Source of the DNA: Haloarcula nitratireducens
GTDB lineage: Archaea; Halobacteriota; Halobacteria; Halobacteriales; Haloarculaceae
Assembly (NCBI RefSeq): GCF_019599505.1
Contig: NZ_RKLT01000007.1
Location: 1-64,000, forward strand
Direction of reading: 5' to 3'
DNA length: 64,000 bases
The number at the start of each line of letters is the position of its first letter. The first letter of the stretch is position 1. Positions 50,969 through 59,334 of this stretch are shown here, piece after piece. Under the pieces are notes generated by a model. It saw only the letters and a list, made by a program, of their open reading frames with translations, searched no databases and was not told where the DNA came from. Position numbers and translations under genes: made by a program.

Positions 50969-51835
50969 TCAGGCCTTCCCCGTAGCGGTCAGTCCTTCGA
51001 CGACCTTCCGCTGGAAGAACAGCATGAACAGGATGAGCGGGATGACGGACATCGTGACGGCCGCGGAGATCGTCCCCCACGGGTACTGGAACTCGCCCTG
51101 GTAGAGGGCGATCCCGACCGTGATGGTCCGCATCGAGTCCTCGGTCATGAACGTCAGCGCGAAGAGGAACTCGTTCCACGCGTAGATGAAGACGATGATG
51201 GCGGCCGTCGCCATCGCGGGCGCGGAGACGGGGAGGATGATGCGGAAGAGGACGCCGACCCGCGAGAGGCCGTCCATCAGGCCCGCCTCCTCCAGCGAGT
51301 CGGGGAGCTCCTTGAAGTACGCCTGGAAGATCCAGACCGCGAACGGCAACTGGAAGGCGGCGTACGGGATGATGAGACCGAGGTAGCTGTTCAGCAGGCC
51401 CCACGACCGCGCCAGCGAGAACAGCGGGATGAGCCGCGCGATGAAGGGCAACATCGCCGTCCCGAGGATGAGCAACAGGACGGGCAGTTTGAACCGGAAG
51501 CGGAGCCGCGAGAGCGCGTAGCCGGCGAGCGAGCCGAGGAACACGTCCAGGATGGCCGTCCCGCTGGCGACGACGAAGCTGTTGAACAGGTACCGCAGGA
51601 ACGGGGCCTGTTCGAGGGCCGCGCGGTAGTTCTCCAGCGTCGGGTCCTGCGGGACGTACTGCACCGGGAACTGGACGACGTTACCGGGTTGTTTCAGCGA
51701 CGTGATGAGCATCCAGAGGATGGGGAACACCGACACCAGCGCGATGATGAAGATGCTCCCGTAGAAGCCGACCTTCTTGCCGACCCACTGGAACGTCTCG
51801 ATCTCGAAGCCGCGGTCGCGGTCGCTCGTCGCCAT
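50969..51835 (-). CDS. Carbohydrate ABC transporter permease (MalG/CUT1 type)
   Basis: 288 aa, six membrane segments. EAA loop in the C-terminal half, E-A-G-L-M-D-G-L-S-R-V-G-V-L-F, and C-terminal F-F-Q-R-K-V-V-E-G-L typical of MalG-like permeases. Starts 1 bp after the stop of the MalF-type partner. Works with the ATPase at 44644-45771 and the binding protein at 56696-58063 by inference. Confidence 0.9.
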   Translation of the reverse strand: MATSDRDRGFEIETFQWVGKKVGFYGSIFIIALVSVFPILWMLITSLKQPGNVVQFPVQYVPQDPTLENYRAALEQAPFLRYLFNSFVVASGTAILDVFLGSLAGYALSRLRFRFKLPVLLLILGTAMLPFIARLIPLFSLARSWGLLNSYLGLIIPYAAFQLPFAVWIFQAYFKELPDSLEEAGLMDGLSRVGVLFRIILPVSAPAMATAAIIVFIYAWNEFLFALTFMTEDSMRTITVGIALYQGEFQYPWGTISAAVTMSVIPLILFMLFFQRKVVEGLTATGKA

Positions 51836-51836
51836 C

Positions 51837-52832
51837 TCAGCGCACCTCCGGTTCGTACAGCGTACCGACGTAGAGCATGGCGATGGCGAGCGCGATGAGC
51901 GTGATGACCGTCGCGGCGGCCGACCCCTCGCCGAAGGAGAGGCGGTTGAACGTCAGCTGGTGGTCGAACAGCACCAGCGTCGTCGTCGCGCTCGCGGGGC
52001 CGCCCCCGGTCAGGCCGTAGGGCAGGCCGAACGCCTGGAACGCCGGGAGCGTCCGGAAGATGAGCGCGACCAGCAGCGTGGGTTTCAGCAGCGGCAGGGT
52101 GACGTCCTTGAACTGGCGGAGCCGAGAGGCCCCGTCCATCCGTGCGGCCTCGTAGAGGTGGCCCGGGATCGACTGGAGACCGGCGAGCAGGATGAGCGCC
52201 ATGAACGAACTGGTCTTCCAGATGGTGATGAACAGCATCGCGCCCAGCGCCGCGTCCGGCTTCGCCAGGAACGGGAACGGATTCGCGATGATACCGAGGC
52301 GGACGAGCAGGTCGTTGACGACGCCGTACTGGCCGTTGAACATCCACGCCCAGATGCGGGCGTTGATGACCGTCGGGATGGCCCACGGGAACAGGATGGC
52401 GGCCTGCGCGAAGTACTTCCCCTTGAACTCGCGGTTGAGCAGGAGCGCGAGTCCCAGTCCCAACACGAGCTCGACGGGGACGCTGACGACGGTGTAGATG
52501 AGCGACACCCGCAGCGCGTTCCAGAAGCCGTCGCCGTTCAGGAACTGATCCAGCAGCGGACCGCTCCCGTACAGGCTCCGATAGTTCTCGAGGCCGACGA
52601 ACTCGCGCGGCTCGATCTCCAGCACGTAGCCGGTGTGGAGGCTCGCCATCACGGTGTCGAAGATGGGGTAAAACGACACCGCGAGCAGGAACGAGACGAC
52701 GGGGGTCAACAGGATGACCGCCAGTTCCTCCTCGGTGAATCTGAGGTCGCGGTACCGCTCGAATCTGTTTTGCCGCCCGGCTGCCGGGTCTTGCGCGGCT
52801 GCGCCGGACGCAGTTTCGGCTGTGTCTGCCAT
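51837..52832 (-). CDS. Carbohydrate ABC transporter permease (MalF/CUT1 type)
   Basis: 331 aa from M-A-D-T-A-E-T-A. Six to seven membrane segments; EAA loop E-A-A-R-M-D-G-A-S-R-L-R-Q-F and late G-L-P-Y-G-L-T-G-G-G-P. The TATA GGTTTAATAATCG complement (52856-52868 region, minus strand) lies about 30 bp upstream, giving a leaderless transcript for the permease pair. Possible extra start codons five codons upstream are not favoured. Confidence 0.9.
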   Translation of the reverse strand: MADTAETASGAAAQDPAAGRQNRFERYRDLRFTEEELAVILLTPVVSFLLAVSFYPIFDTVMASLHTGYVLEIEPREFVGLENYRSLYGSGPLLDQFLNGDGFWNALRVSLIYTVVSVPVELVLGLGLALLLNREFKGKYFAQAAILFPWAIPTVINARIWAWMFNGQYGVVNDLLVRLGIIANPFPFLAKPDAALGAMLFITIWKTSSFMALILLAGLQSIPGHLYEAARMDGASRLRQFKDVTLPLLKPTLLVALIFRTLPAFQAFGLPYGLTGGGPASATTTLVLFDHQLTFNRLSFGEGSAAATVITLIALAIAMLYVGTLYEPEVR

Positions 52833-52946
52833 TCGTATACGTGGCACTCTCGTCGTCGATTATTAAACCTGTGGGACCCGCGTGCGACGCGAGCGGCGGT
52901 GCGGACGGCGTACTTTTATGTAGATGCCCCGCACCCGTTCTCGTAC

Positions 52947-53084
52947 ATGGACGTCATCGGTTCGAGCAGCAGTGCCCGGAGCCTCGTCGCTCGCTGTCGT
53001 CGCCGGGTCGCAGCGGCGGACCGCGGCTGGAAGGCAACCGCGCTCGGCGTCGCCATCGTCGCCGCGACCGCGCTGGTCCCCTGA
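52947..53084 (+). CDS. 45-aa single-helix micro-protein before the YeiH-type gene
   Basis: ATG at 52947 lies about 30 bp after the TATA-like CTTTTATGTAG (52912-52922), so it is the first codon expected on this transcript. Its TGA overlaps the next ATG (TGATG at 53082-53086). Sequence: basic middle (V-A-R-C-R-R-R-V-A-A-A-D-R-G-W) and a C-terminal hydrophobic stretch (A-L-G-V-A-I-V-A-A-T-A-L-V-P). No family recognised. Could be a small membrane partner of the transporter or only a leader peptide for coupled translation. Confidence 0.5.
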   Translation: MDVIGSSSSARSLVARCRRRVAAADRGWKATALGVAIVAATALVP

Positions 53085-54067
53085 TGCGGCCGGGCGTCCG
53101 GCTGCTACCGGGACTCGCGGTGTTGGGAGCGCTGGCCGTCGTCGCTCGCGCGATCGGCGGCGCGACCCCGCTGAGTCCGCTCGTCGTGGCCATCGGGAGC
53201 GGCGCGGCCGTCGCGGCGACCGTCGGCGCACCCGAGTGGGCCGAACCCGGTCTCGACCGACACAAGCTCCTCCTCGAAACCGGGATCGTCCTGTTGGGCG
53301 CGCAACTCACCCTCGGCCAACTGGCGAGTACGGGGCCGCTCGTCGTCGGACTGGCGGCGGGCGTCGTCGTCGTCGGCGTGGTGTTCACCGAGGTCGTCGG
53401 TCGCCAGGCGGGCATCGAGAGCCGAACCCGCTCGCTGTTAGCGGCGGGTGCGAGCGTCTGCGGCGTCTCTGCGGTGTTGGCCGTCGCGGGGAGCATCGAC
53501 GGCGACGAGGCGGATATCAGCTACGCCGCGGGGACGGTGCTGCTGTTCGACGCCGTCACGCTCGTCGTCTTCCCGATTCTCGGGTCGATGCTCGGTTTAC
53601 CGGAGCGCGCGTTCGGCGTCTGGGCGGGACTGAGCCTGTTCTCGACCGGTCCCACGGCCGCCGTCGGTTTCGCCGTCTCCGAGACGGCCGGCCAGTGGGC
53701 GACCGTGACGAAACTGGTCCGGAACACGTTCATCGGTTTCCTCGCCGTCGCGTACGCGCTCTACTACGCGGGCGAGAGTGAGAGCGGGAAGGCGGACGCC
53801 ACCGAGATCTGGTACCGCTTCCCCAAGTTCCTCGTCGGCTTCCTCGCCGTCGCCGCCATCGTCAACGCCGGCCTCGTCGGGAGCGAGACGCAAGCGGCCG
53901 TCGGCACCGTCAGCGACTGGCTGTTCGCGCTGGCGTTCGTCGGTCTCGGCTTCGAGTTGAACCCGAGACGACTCCGCGCGACCGGTCTCCGGCCCATCGC
54001 CGTCGTTCTCGCGCACTTCCTGACGGTGAGTCTGCTCGCTCTTGCCGCGGTGACGCTCCTGCTATAG
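53084..54067 (+). CDS. YeiH-family putative exporter (UPF0324, sulfate exporter-like)
   Basis: 327 aa, about 10 hydrophobic segments. K-L-L-L-E-T-G-I-V-L-L-G-A-Q, G-A-S-V-C-G-V-S-A-V-L-A-V and F-L-A-V-A-Y-A-L-Y-Y are typical YeiH/PSE family blocks, as is the E-I-W-Y-R-F-P-K-F-L-V-G-F segment. The family is annotated as putative sulfate exporters, with weak experimental support. Translationally coupled to the 45-aa ORF. Its relation to the sugar genes is unclear. Confidence 0.85.
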   Translation: MRPGVRLLPGLAVLGALAVVARAIGGATPLSPLVVAIGSGAAVAATVGAPEWAEPGLDRHKLLLETGIVLLGAQLTLGQLASTGPLVVGLAAGVVVVGVVFTEVVGRQAGIESRTRSLLAAGASVCGVSAVLAVAGSIDGDEADISYAAGTVLLFDAVTLVVFPILGSMLGLPERAFGVWAGLSLFSTGPTAAVGFAVSETAGQWATVTKLVRNTFIGFLAVAYALYYAGESESGKADATEIWYRFPKFLVGFLAVAAIVNAGLVGSETQAAVGTVSDWLFALAFVGLGFELNPRRLRATGLRPIAVVLAHFLTVSLLALAAVTLLL

Positions 54068-54116
54068 GTGTGACATGAGAAAACGTTATATGGTGGCGTG
54101 CACCTCATCGGAGTGT

Positions 54117-54440
54117 ATGCCCGACAGGTATCTACAGGTAGTCGAACCAACGGACAACGTCGCGACGGCGCTGCGCGAACTCGAAGCCGGCGAGACCGTT
54201 TCGGTCGGCGTCGGCGACGAGGAGCGGACCGTCGAGATCGCCGAAGACGTCATCTTCGGCCACAAGATCGCCATCGAGGACATCGCGTCCGGCGAGACGA
54301 TCACGAAGTACGGCAAGAGCATCGGTAACGCCACGGAGGACATCCCCGCGGGGACGTGGGTCCACGTCCACAACGTCGAATCGAACTACGGTCGCGGCGA
54401 CCTCGCCGACGACGACCAGGCGAAAGTCATCAGTGAGTAA
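54117..54440 (+). CDS. UxaA-family dehydratase, N-terminal SAF-domain subunit
   Basis: 107 aa, the small SAF domain that heads altronate/galactarate dehydratases: F-G-H-K-I-A-I-E-D-I-A-S-G-E and K-Y-G-K-S-I-G-N-A are its signature. In E. coli UxaA this domain is fused to the catalytic part; here they are separate genes five bases apart. TATA ACGTTATATGG (54082-54092) sits about 29 bp before the ATG, indicating a leaderless operon start. Confidence 0.87.
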   Translation: MPDRYLQVVEPTDNVATALRELEAGETVSVGVGDEERTVEIAEDVIFGHKIAIEDIASGETITKYGKSIGNATEDIPAGTWVHVHNVESNYGRGDLADDDQAKVISE

Positions 54441-54445
54441 CAGCA

Positions 54446-55612
54446 ATGAGTGAATTCCTCGGATACGAACGCGACGACGGCAGCGTCGGCATTCGCAACC
54501 ACACGGTCATCGTCTCGACCGCCCCCTACGCCAACGACACGGTCAAACGCGCGGCGGACATCGTCGAGGACGCGATTCCGATCACCCATCCCCTCGGGCG
54601 CTGTCAGACCAAGCCCGACGTCTTCCAGACCTACCGCACCCTCCTCGGATACGCGACCCATCCGAACACCTACGGCGCGGTGGTCGTCGCCCACGCCGGC
54701 GAGATCGTCGACGGCGACGAACTCGCAGACGACGTCGCCGAAACCGGCCGACCGAGTGCCTCGATCAATATCCACGAGGAGAAGGGCGTCATGAACGCGC
54801 TGAAGGCGACGGTCAACGCCGCCCAGGAGATGGCCCAGGACGCCAGCGCCCAGCACCGCGTCCCGGCCGACATGTCGAACCTCACCTTCGGCATCAACTG
54901 CGCCACCTCGGACACCACGAGCGGCCTCTGCCAGCATAAAGCGACCGCTGGAGCCGTCTGGCGGCTCATCGACGACTACGGCGGCCGCGGTTGCTTCGCC
55001 GAGACGCCCGAGTTCTTCGGCGGCGAGAACGAACTCGCAGAGCGCGCGATCAACGACGAGGTCAAAGAGGAGATCCTCGAACGGGTCGAACACTGGGACG
55101 AGCGACTGCAGGCGACCGGCTACGACGTCCGCGGCGCACAGCCGACCCCGGACAACATGGACGGCGGGCTCACCACCATCGAGGAGAAATCGCTGGGCGC
55201 GCTCGTCAAGTCCGGCGACGGGCCGATTCAGGACATCATCGACTACGGGGCGAAGATTCCCCGCGACTCGGGGATGTACATCATGGACACGCCCGGCCAC
55301 GGTGCCGAATCGGTGACCGGCATCGGCGCGGGCGGCGCGCACTTCATGGTTATCTCGACGGGACAGGGTCACACCCTCTCGAACGCAGTGATGCCGACGA
55401 TCAAGATCACCGGGAATCCGGGCAGCGCCGAGCGCGTCCCCGAGGAGACCGACGTCGACGTCAGCGAAGCGCTGGTCGGCGACGAGTCCTTCGACTGGGC
55501 GACCGACCAGCTCTGGGACGAGATCGAAGAGGTCGTCAACGGGAAAGTCACGCTGAGCGAGGCGCTGGGCGAGAGCCAGTTCGCCATCCACCGCATCGGC
55601 CCGTCCACGTAA
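54446..55612 (+). CDS. UxaA-family dehydratase, catalytic subunit (altronate/galactarate dehydratase-like)
   Basis: 388 aa. G-Y-E-R-D-D-G-S-V-G-I-R-N-H opens the D-galactarate/altronate dehydratase catalytic domain. Conserved Cys and His in G-R-C-Q-T, I-N-C-A-T-S-D-T-T-S-G and D-T-P-G-H-G-A-E-S-V-T-G are candidates for metal binding. The enzyme removes water from an aldonate or aldarate to form a 2-keto-3-deoxy acid. With the SAF subunit it makes a complete enzyme; the DapA-family and aldehyde dehydrogenase genes downstream could process the product. Substrate unresolved. Confidence 0.86.
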   Translation: MSEFLGYERDDGSVGIRNHTVIVSTAPYANDTVKRAADIVEDAIPITHPLGRCQTKPDVFQTYRTLLGYATHPNTYGAVVVAHAGEIVDGDELADDVAETGRPSASINIHEEKGVMNALKATVNAAQEMAQDASAQHRVPADMSNLTFGINCATSDTTSGLCQHKATAGAVWRLIDDYGGRGCFAETPEFFGGENELAERAINDEVKEEILERVEHWDERLQATGYDVRGAQPTPDNMDGGLTTIEEKSLGALVKSGDGPIQDIIDYGAKIPRDSGMYIMDTPGHGAESVTGIGAGGAHFMVISTGQGHTLSNAVMPTIKITGNPGSAERVPEETDVDVSEALVGDESFDWATDQLWDEIEEVVNGKVTLSEALGESQFAIHRIGPST

Positions 55613-55613
55613 G

Positions 55614-56618
55614 ATGAAACTCGACCGGTCACGTGCGGTCTCGGTCGCCGCCGCCGCCTTCCGCGCGCACGGTATCAGCGAGGCCGACGCCGAGCAGACG
55701 GCCGAGGTACTGGTGAGTGCGGACGCTCGCGGGAAGCACTCTCACGGCCTGCTACGCCTGCCGCGGTTCGTCCGCGGCATCGAGCACGGCAACGTCGACC
55801 CCGAGGGCGACATCGAAGTCGTCTCCGAGCGCGGCGGTACGGCGACGCTCAGTGGCGGGTCGCGTCTCGGCCCCGTCGTGGCGTCGACGGCGGTGGGCGT
55901 AGCGATGGACCGCGCCGACGAGTTCGGCGTCGGTGCGGTGGGCGTCCACGACTCGAACCACCTGGGCATGCTGGGCTACTACACGGACCAACTCCAGCGC
56001 GAGGGGTACGTCGGCATCGCGGTGACGAACACGGAGCCGGCGATGCCGCCCTACGGCGGCGCTGAGCCGGTGCTGGGAACGAACCCGATAGCGATCGGAT
56101 TGCCGACAGACCCCGTGTTCAACCTCGACATGTCCACCTCGGCTATCGCCCGCGGGACCATCTTCGAAAAGCGCGAGGCGGGCGAATCGATTCCCGAGGG
56201 GGTCGCGTTGGACGCCCAGGGCGAGCCGACGACGGACCCCGAAGCGGCGCTTGGGGGCACCATCCTGCCGTTCGGCGGGTCGAAAGGCTCCGGATTGGCG
56301 ATCGCCGTCGAGGTGCTGGCCGGCGGATTGGTCGGCGCGGCGATGGGTCAGGACGTGACCGGCACGTATCACACGGAGAATCCCTGCACGAAGGGCGACC
56401 TCTTCCTCGCTATCGACCCCGAGGCGCTCGGGGCGTCCGACTTCCCAGAGCGCGCGAGCGCGTTCCTGCGAGAGCTGACCGCGGGACCGACCGCGGCCCA
56501 CGTCGACGGTATTCGGCTGCCGGGACAGCACTCCGTCGAGCGGGACCGCAGCGCGACGACCGTCGAAATCGAAGACGACCTCTGGGACGAGGTGCGGTCG
56601 CTCGCCGGCGACGACTGA
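55614..56618 (+). CDS. Ldh2/malate-lactate-family NAD(P)-dependent oxidoreductase
   Basis: 334 aa. Family marks: D-A-R-G-K-H-S-H-G-L-L-R-L-P, catalytic His in V-H-D-S-N-H-L-G-M-L-G-Y-Y, N-T-E-P-A-M-P-P-Y-G-G, G-T-N-P-I-A-I-G and G-G-S-K-G-S-G-L-A. Members interconvert 2-keto acids and 2-hydroxy acids (malate, lactate, 2,3-diketogulonate, ureidoglycolate). One base separates it from the UxaA catalytic gene, so it probably reduces or oxidises a keto-acid of that pathway. Confidence 0.87.
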   Translation: MKLDRSRAVSVAAAAFRAHGISEADAEQTAEVLVSADARGKHSHGLLRLPRFVRGIEHGNVDPEGDIEVVSERGGTATLSGGSRLGPVVASTAVGVAMDRADEFGVGAVGVHDSNHLGMLGYYTDQLQREGYVGIAVTNTEPAMPPYGGAEPVLGTNPIAIGLPTDPVFNLDMSTSAIARGTIFEKREAGESIPEGVALDAQGEPTTDPEAALGGTILPFGGSKGSGLAIAVEVLAGGLVGAAMGQDVTGTYHTENPCTKGDLFLAIDPEALGASDFPERASAFLRELTAGPTAAHVDGIRLPGQHSVERDRSATTVEIEDDLWDEVRSLAGDD

Positions 56619-56660
56619 GCGAGCCCCCGTCTTCGTCAAACAGTCATTTGATATACAATA

Positions 56661-56670
56661 ACAATTAATA
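56661..56670 (+). promoter_or_regulatory. TATA-like element of the sugar-binding lipoprotein
   Basis: ACAATTAATA centred about 30 bp before the ATG at 56696, so the binding protein has its own promoter within the enzyme operon. Confidence 0.5.
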
Positions 56671-56695
56671 GGTGGGGTATTGAACGTGTGTGTGT

Positions 56696-58063
56696 ATGTC
56701 AGACGAGGTTTCGAGCGAACGCAGACGTAGATTTATCAAAACGATGGCCGGCGGGAGCGTCGCGCTCCTCGCCGGGTGCGGCGGTGACGGCGGCGACGGC
56801 GGTGATGGTGGTGATGGCGGTGATGGTGGAACGAGCGGCGACGGCGGGACGAGCAGCGGTGACGGCGGCGACGGCGGCAGCGGCGGCGGGTCCCTGACGT
56901 ACGTCTACCCCGGTTACTTCAGCAACGACGCGAAGAGCCTGGTACCGATGTTCGAGGAATCGGCGGGCAACATCACCGTCGAGTCCCAGCAGACGCCGTC
57001 GAACGCCTCCTCGACGCGCGAGTACTACGTCAACCAGTTCGTCTCCGGATCGTCGTCGTTCGACGTGGGGAACATGGACGTCATCTGGCCCGCCGAGTTC
57101 GCCCAGAACGGGTGGGCCGCCGAGATGAGCGACCCGCAGGGCCACACCGAGAACATGCTCCGGACGCCGCTCGACTCGGTGACGGTCGACGGGACGATGT
57201 ACGGCATGCCGGTCCACACGGACGCGAACGCCCTGTACTATCGGTCGGACCTGCTGGAGGAGTACGGCTACAGCGAACCGCCGAAGACGTACATGGAACT
57301 CGTCAACATGGCTCAGGACATCAAGAGCCAGTCAGATAAGCAACTCAACGGTTACATCTGGCAGGGCGGGGCGAACGAGGGACTGACCATCATGTGGCTC
57401 AACTGGCTCTGGGGCATGGGAGGAAGCGTCCGACAGGACGGCAACCTCGTCGTCAACACCGACAAGGGCGTCTCGGCGCTCCAGCACGCCGTCGATCTCA
57501 TCCACGAGTACAACGTCACGCCCGAGTCGATTCCGGCCTCGTCGACGGACCAGAACCGACAGACGTTCCAGCAGGGCAACACCATCTTCATGCGCAACTG
57601 GCCCTACGCCGTCTCGCTGATGAACGAGGACGGCTCGGCCGTCAAGGACAAGTTCGACGTGGCACCGATGCCCAAACAGGAGGGCAACCCCAACGCGGAG
57701 AACTCCTGTCTCGGCGGCTGGAACCTCTTCATCAACGCTAACGCCGAGAACGCCGAGGCCGCACAGAAGTTCGCGAGCTTCATGGCCTCGAAGGAGGCTC
57801 AGGAGACGATGGCGCTCGAACACAGTCGGCTGCCGGTCCGCAAGGAACTGTACAGCGACGAGTACTACGAGCAGGCCCCGCAGTTGGAGACGTTCGCGAC
57901 GATCGTCGATCAGACGAGCGCTCGGCCCGCGACGGCGAACTACTCGACGTTCTCCGAGATCGTCTACACGAACTGCAACGCGGCGCTCGTTCAGGAGAAG
58001 TCGCCTCAGCAGGCCCTCGACGACGCTCAACAGGAGATCGATAGCGAAGTCAACGACGCCTGA
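56696..58063 (+). CDS. Sugar ABC transporter substrate-binding lipoprotein (CUT1 type)
   Basis: 455 aa from M-S-D-E-V-S-S-E; a GTG two codons earlier is possible. R-R-R-R-F-I-K-T-M-A followed by lipobox L-A-G-C gives a Tat lipoprotein; then comes a 35-residue linker of repeated G-D-G-G units. The mature domain is a type-II binding fold for oligosaccharides (S-F-D-V-G-N-M-D-V-I-W-P-A-E-F, T-D-A-N-A-L-Y-Y-R-S-D-L-L, S-C-L-G-G-W-N-L-F-I-N). Pairs with the MalF/MalG permeases. Likely ligand: sugar or oligosaccharide of the pentose pathway. Confidence 0.88.
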   Translation: MSDEVSSERRRRFIKTMAGGSVALLAGCGGDGGDGGDGGDGGDGGTSGDGGTSSGDGGDGGSGGGSLTYVYPGYFSNDAKSLVPMFEESAGNITVESQQTPSNASSTREYYVNQFVSGSSSFDVGNMDVIWPAEFAQNGWAAEMSDPQGHTENMLRTPLDSVTVDGTMYGMPVHTDANALYYRSDLLEEYGYSEPPKTYMELVNMAQDIKSQSDKQLNGYIWQGGANEGLTIMWLNWLWGMGGSVRQDGNLVVNTDKGVSALQHAVDLIHEYNVTPESIPASSTDQNRQTFQQGNTIFMRNWPYAVSLMNEDGSAVKDKFDVAPMPKQEGNPNAENSCLGGWNLFINANAENAEAAQKFASFMASKEAQETMALEHSRLPVRKELYSDEYYEQAPQLETFATIVDQTSARPATANYSTFSEIVYTNCNAALVQEKSPQQALDDAQQEIDSEVNDA

Positions 58064-58279
58064 GTCAGACGCCGGCGGCCGCGACGATTTTCCGTCGGTT
58101 GCACCGCTCGTCCGTGCCGTTTTCTCTGCTCTCGATAGCTACAAGCGTGCGCTCTCGACCGGCGACCGCGACTCGGCTAGTGCGAAACCCGTCGGCGAAG
58201 CCGGTATTTCGACAGTCGTGTGAGAGAACCGCCGCCGGTGAAGCGTCGCTATCGAGAAGTCGCTATCGTCGCGTGAGCG

Positions 58280-59185
58280 CTACTGCTCGACGGTCTGCTC
58301 GTCGCGCTCTGCGACCCGTCGATAACTCGCCGAGAGCGACGCCCGCTCGTCGTCGGTCAGCTGCGGGAGCGGGGGAAGCGGTTCGCCGACGTCCAAACCG
58401 TCCAAATCGACGAGGTGTTTCAAGGCCGCGGCCGTCGGGAGGTCGCTGGTCGCGTTCACTATCGGCATGACGACCTCCCGCATGAGGCGGCGGGCGGTCG
58501 CGAGGTCGCCCCGTTCGTGAGCGTCGTAGAGCGCGACCACCGGCTCGGGGAAGACGTTCGCGGGACCGGCGATGAGACCGTCCGCACCCACGTCCAGCGA
58601 GGCCGTCGCCAGTTCCGTCGCGCCCTGAAAGACCGCGAAGTCGTCGGGCGTGGCCTCGATGGCCCGGTGGTGATACGTGAGGTTGCCGGAGGTGTCTTTC
58701 AGACCGACGATGGTCTCGTGGTCCGCGAGCGAGGCGACGAGGTCCACGCTCAGTTCGTTGCCGGTCAGCTGGGGGATGTTGTAGAGCAAGAGCGGAAGCG
58801 GGGAGTCGTCGGCGATGGAGCGAAAGAACCGCTCCAGTCCGGTCTGGGTCGTCCCGAGGTAGTACGGCGAGACGACGACGCCCGCGTCGGCACCGGCGGC
58901 CTCCGCGGCCTCGACGTTGTCCAGGATCTCGTCGACGCTCGTATCACAGCATCCCGCGAGGACCGTCGCGTCACCGTCGGCGGCTTCGACGACTGTCTCG
59001 ACGATCCGCCGGTTCTGTGCCGTCGTGAAGCTGGGAAACTCGCCGATGGAACTGCCCGGAAAGAGCCCGTGCGCGCCGGCGTCGACCAACCTCCGCGTAA
59101 ACTGGTCGAGAGCTTCGAAGTTCACTGCTCGCTGGTTCCCATGGGTAGGCGTAGCCATGGGAACGACTGTTCCCGAGAGGTGCAT
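58280..59185 (-). CDS. DapA-family aldolase/dehydratase (2-keto-3-deoxy sugar-acid type)
   Basis: 301 aa from M-H-L-S-G-T-V-V-P-M-A-T. Schiff-base Lys in I-V-G-L-K-D-T-S-G-N and catalytic Tyr in L-L-Y-N-I-P-Q-L-T-G, both in place; G-S-I-G-E-F-P-S is the substrate loop. In haloarchaea, DapA-family members split KDG/KDPG or dehydrate 2-keto-3-deoxypentonate to 2-oxoglutarate semialdehyde. The divergent aldehyde dehydrogenase would oxidise such a semialdehyde, so the dehydratase role is favoured. True dihydrodipicolinate synthase is unlikely in this context. TATA TTATAATTT (59211-59219) serves it. Confidence 0.82.
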   Translation of the reverse strand: MHLSGTVVPMATPTHGNQRAVNFEALDQFTRRLVDAGAHGLFPGSSIGEFPSFTTAQNRRIVETVVEAADGDATVLAGCCDTSVDEILDNVEAAEAAGADAGVVVSPYYLGTTQTGLERFFRSIADDSPLPLLLYNIPQLTGNELSVDLVASLADHETIVGLKDTSGNLTYHHRAIEATPDDFAVFQGATELATASLDVGADGLIAGPANVFPEPVVALYDAHERGDLATARRLMREVVMPIVNATSDLPTAAALKHLVDLDGLDVGEPLPPLPQLTDDERASLSASYRRVAERDEQTVEQ

Positions 59186-59334
59186 GGCTATGCGATGGGG
59201 GAGCACTCAGTTATAATTTGGGATGACTCCACACACCCGCAGTTCCGGGACTCGCCTCGAAACCGAGTGGCGGGGTCCCGCGTACGCGCGCACCTGCGTA
59301 ACACTTATGACTCCGATAACCGAGAGTCACCCAT
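59186..59334. promoter_or_regulatory. Divergent promoters between DapA-family and aldehyde dehydrogenase genes
   Basis: Minus-strand TATA at 59211-59219 and plus-strand ACACTTATGAC near 59302-59312, each about 28-30 bp from its start codon. Both transcripts look leaderless and could be controlled together. Confidence 0.5.

Noticed and set aside
51777..53084. 435-aa plus-strand frame over the permease genes
   Set aside because: Mostly antisense to the MalF/MalG-type permeases; only its last 45 codons have independent support as a micro-ORF.
58280..59185. True dihydrodipicolinate synthase for lysine synthesis
   Set aside because: No lysine genes nearby; context of aldehyde dehydrogenase and sugar-acid dehydratases favours a 2-keto-3-deoxy acid enzyme.
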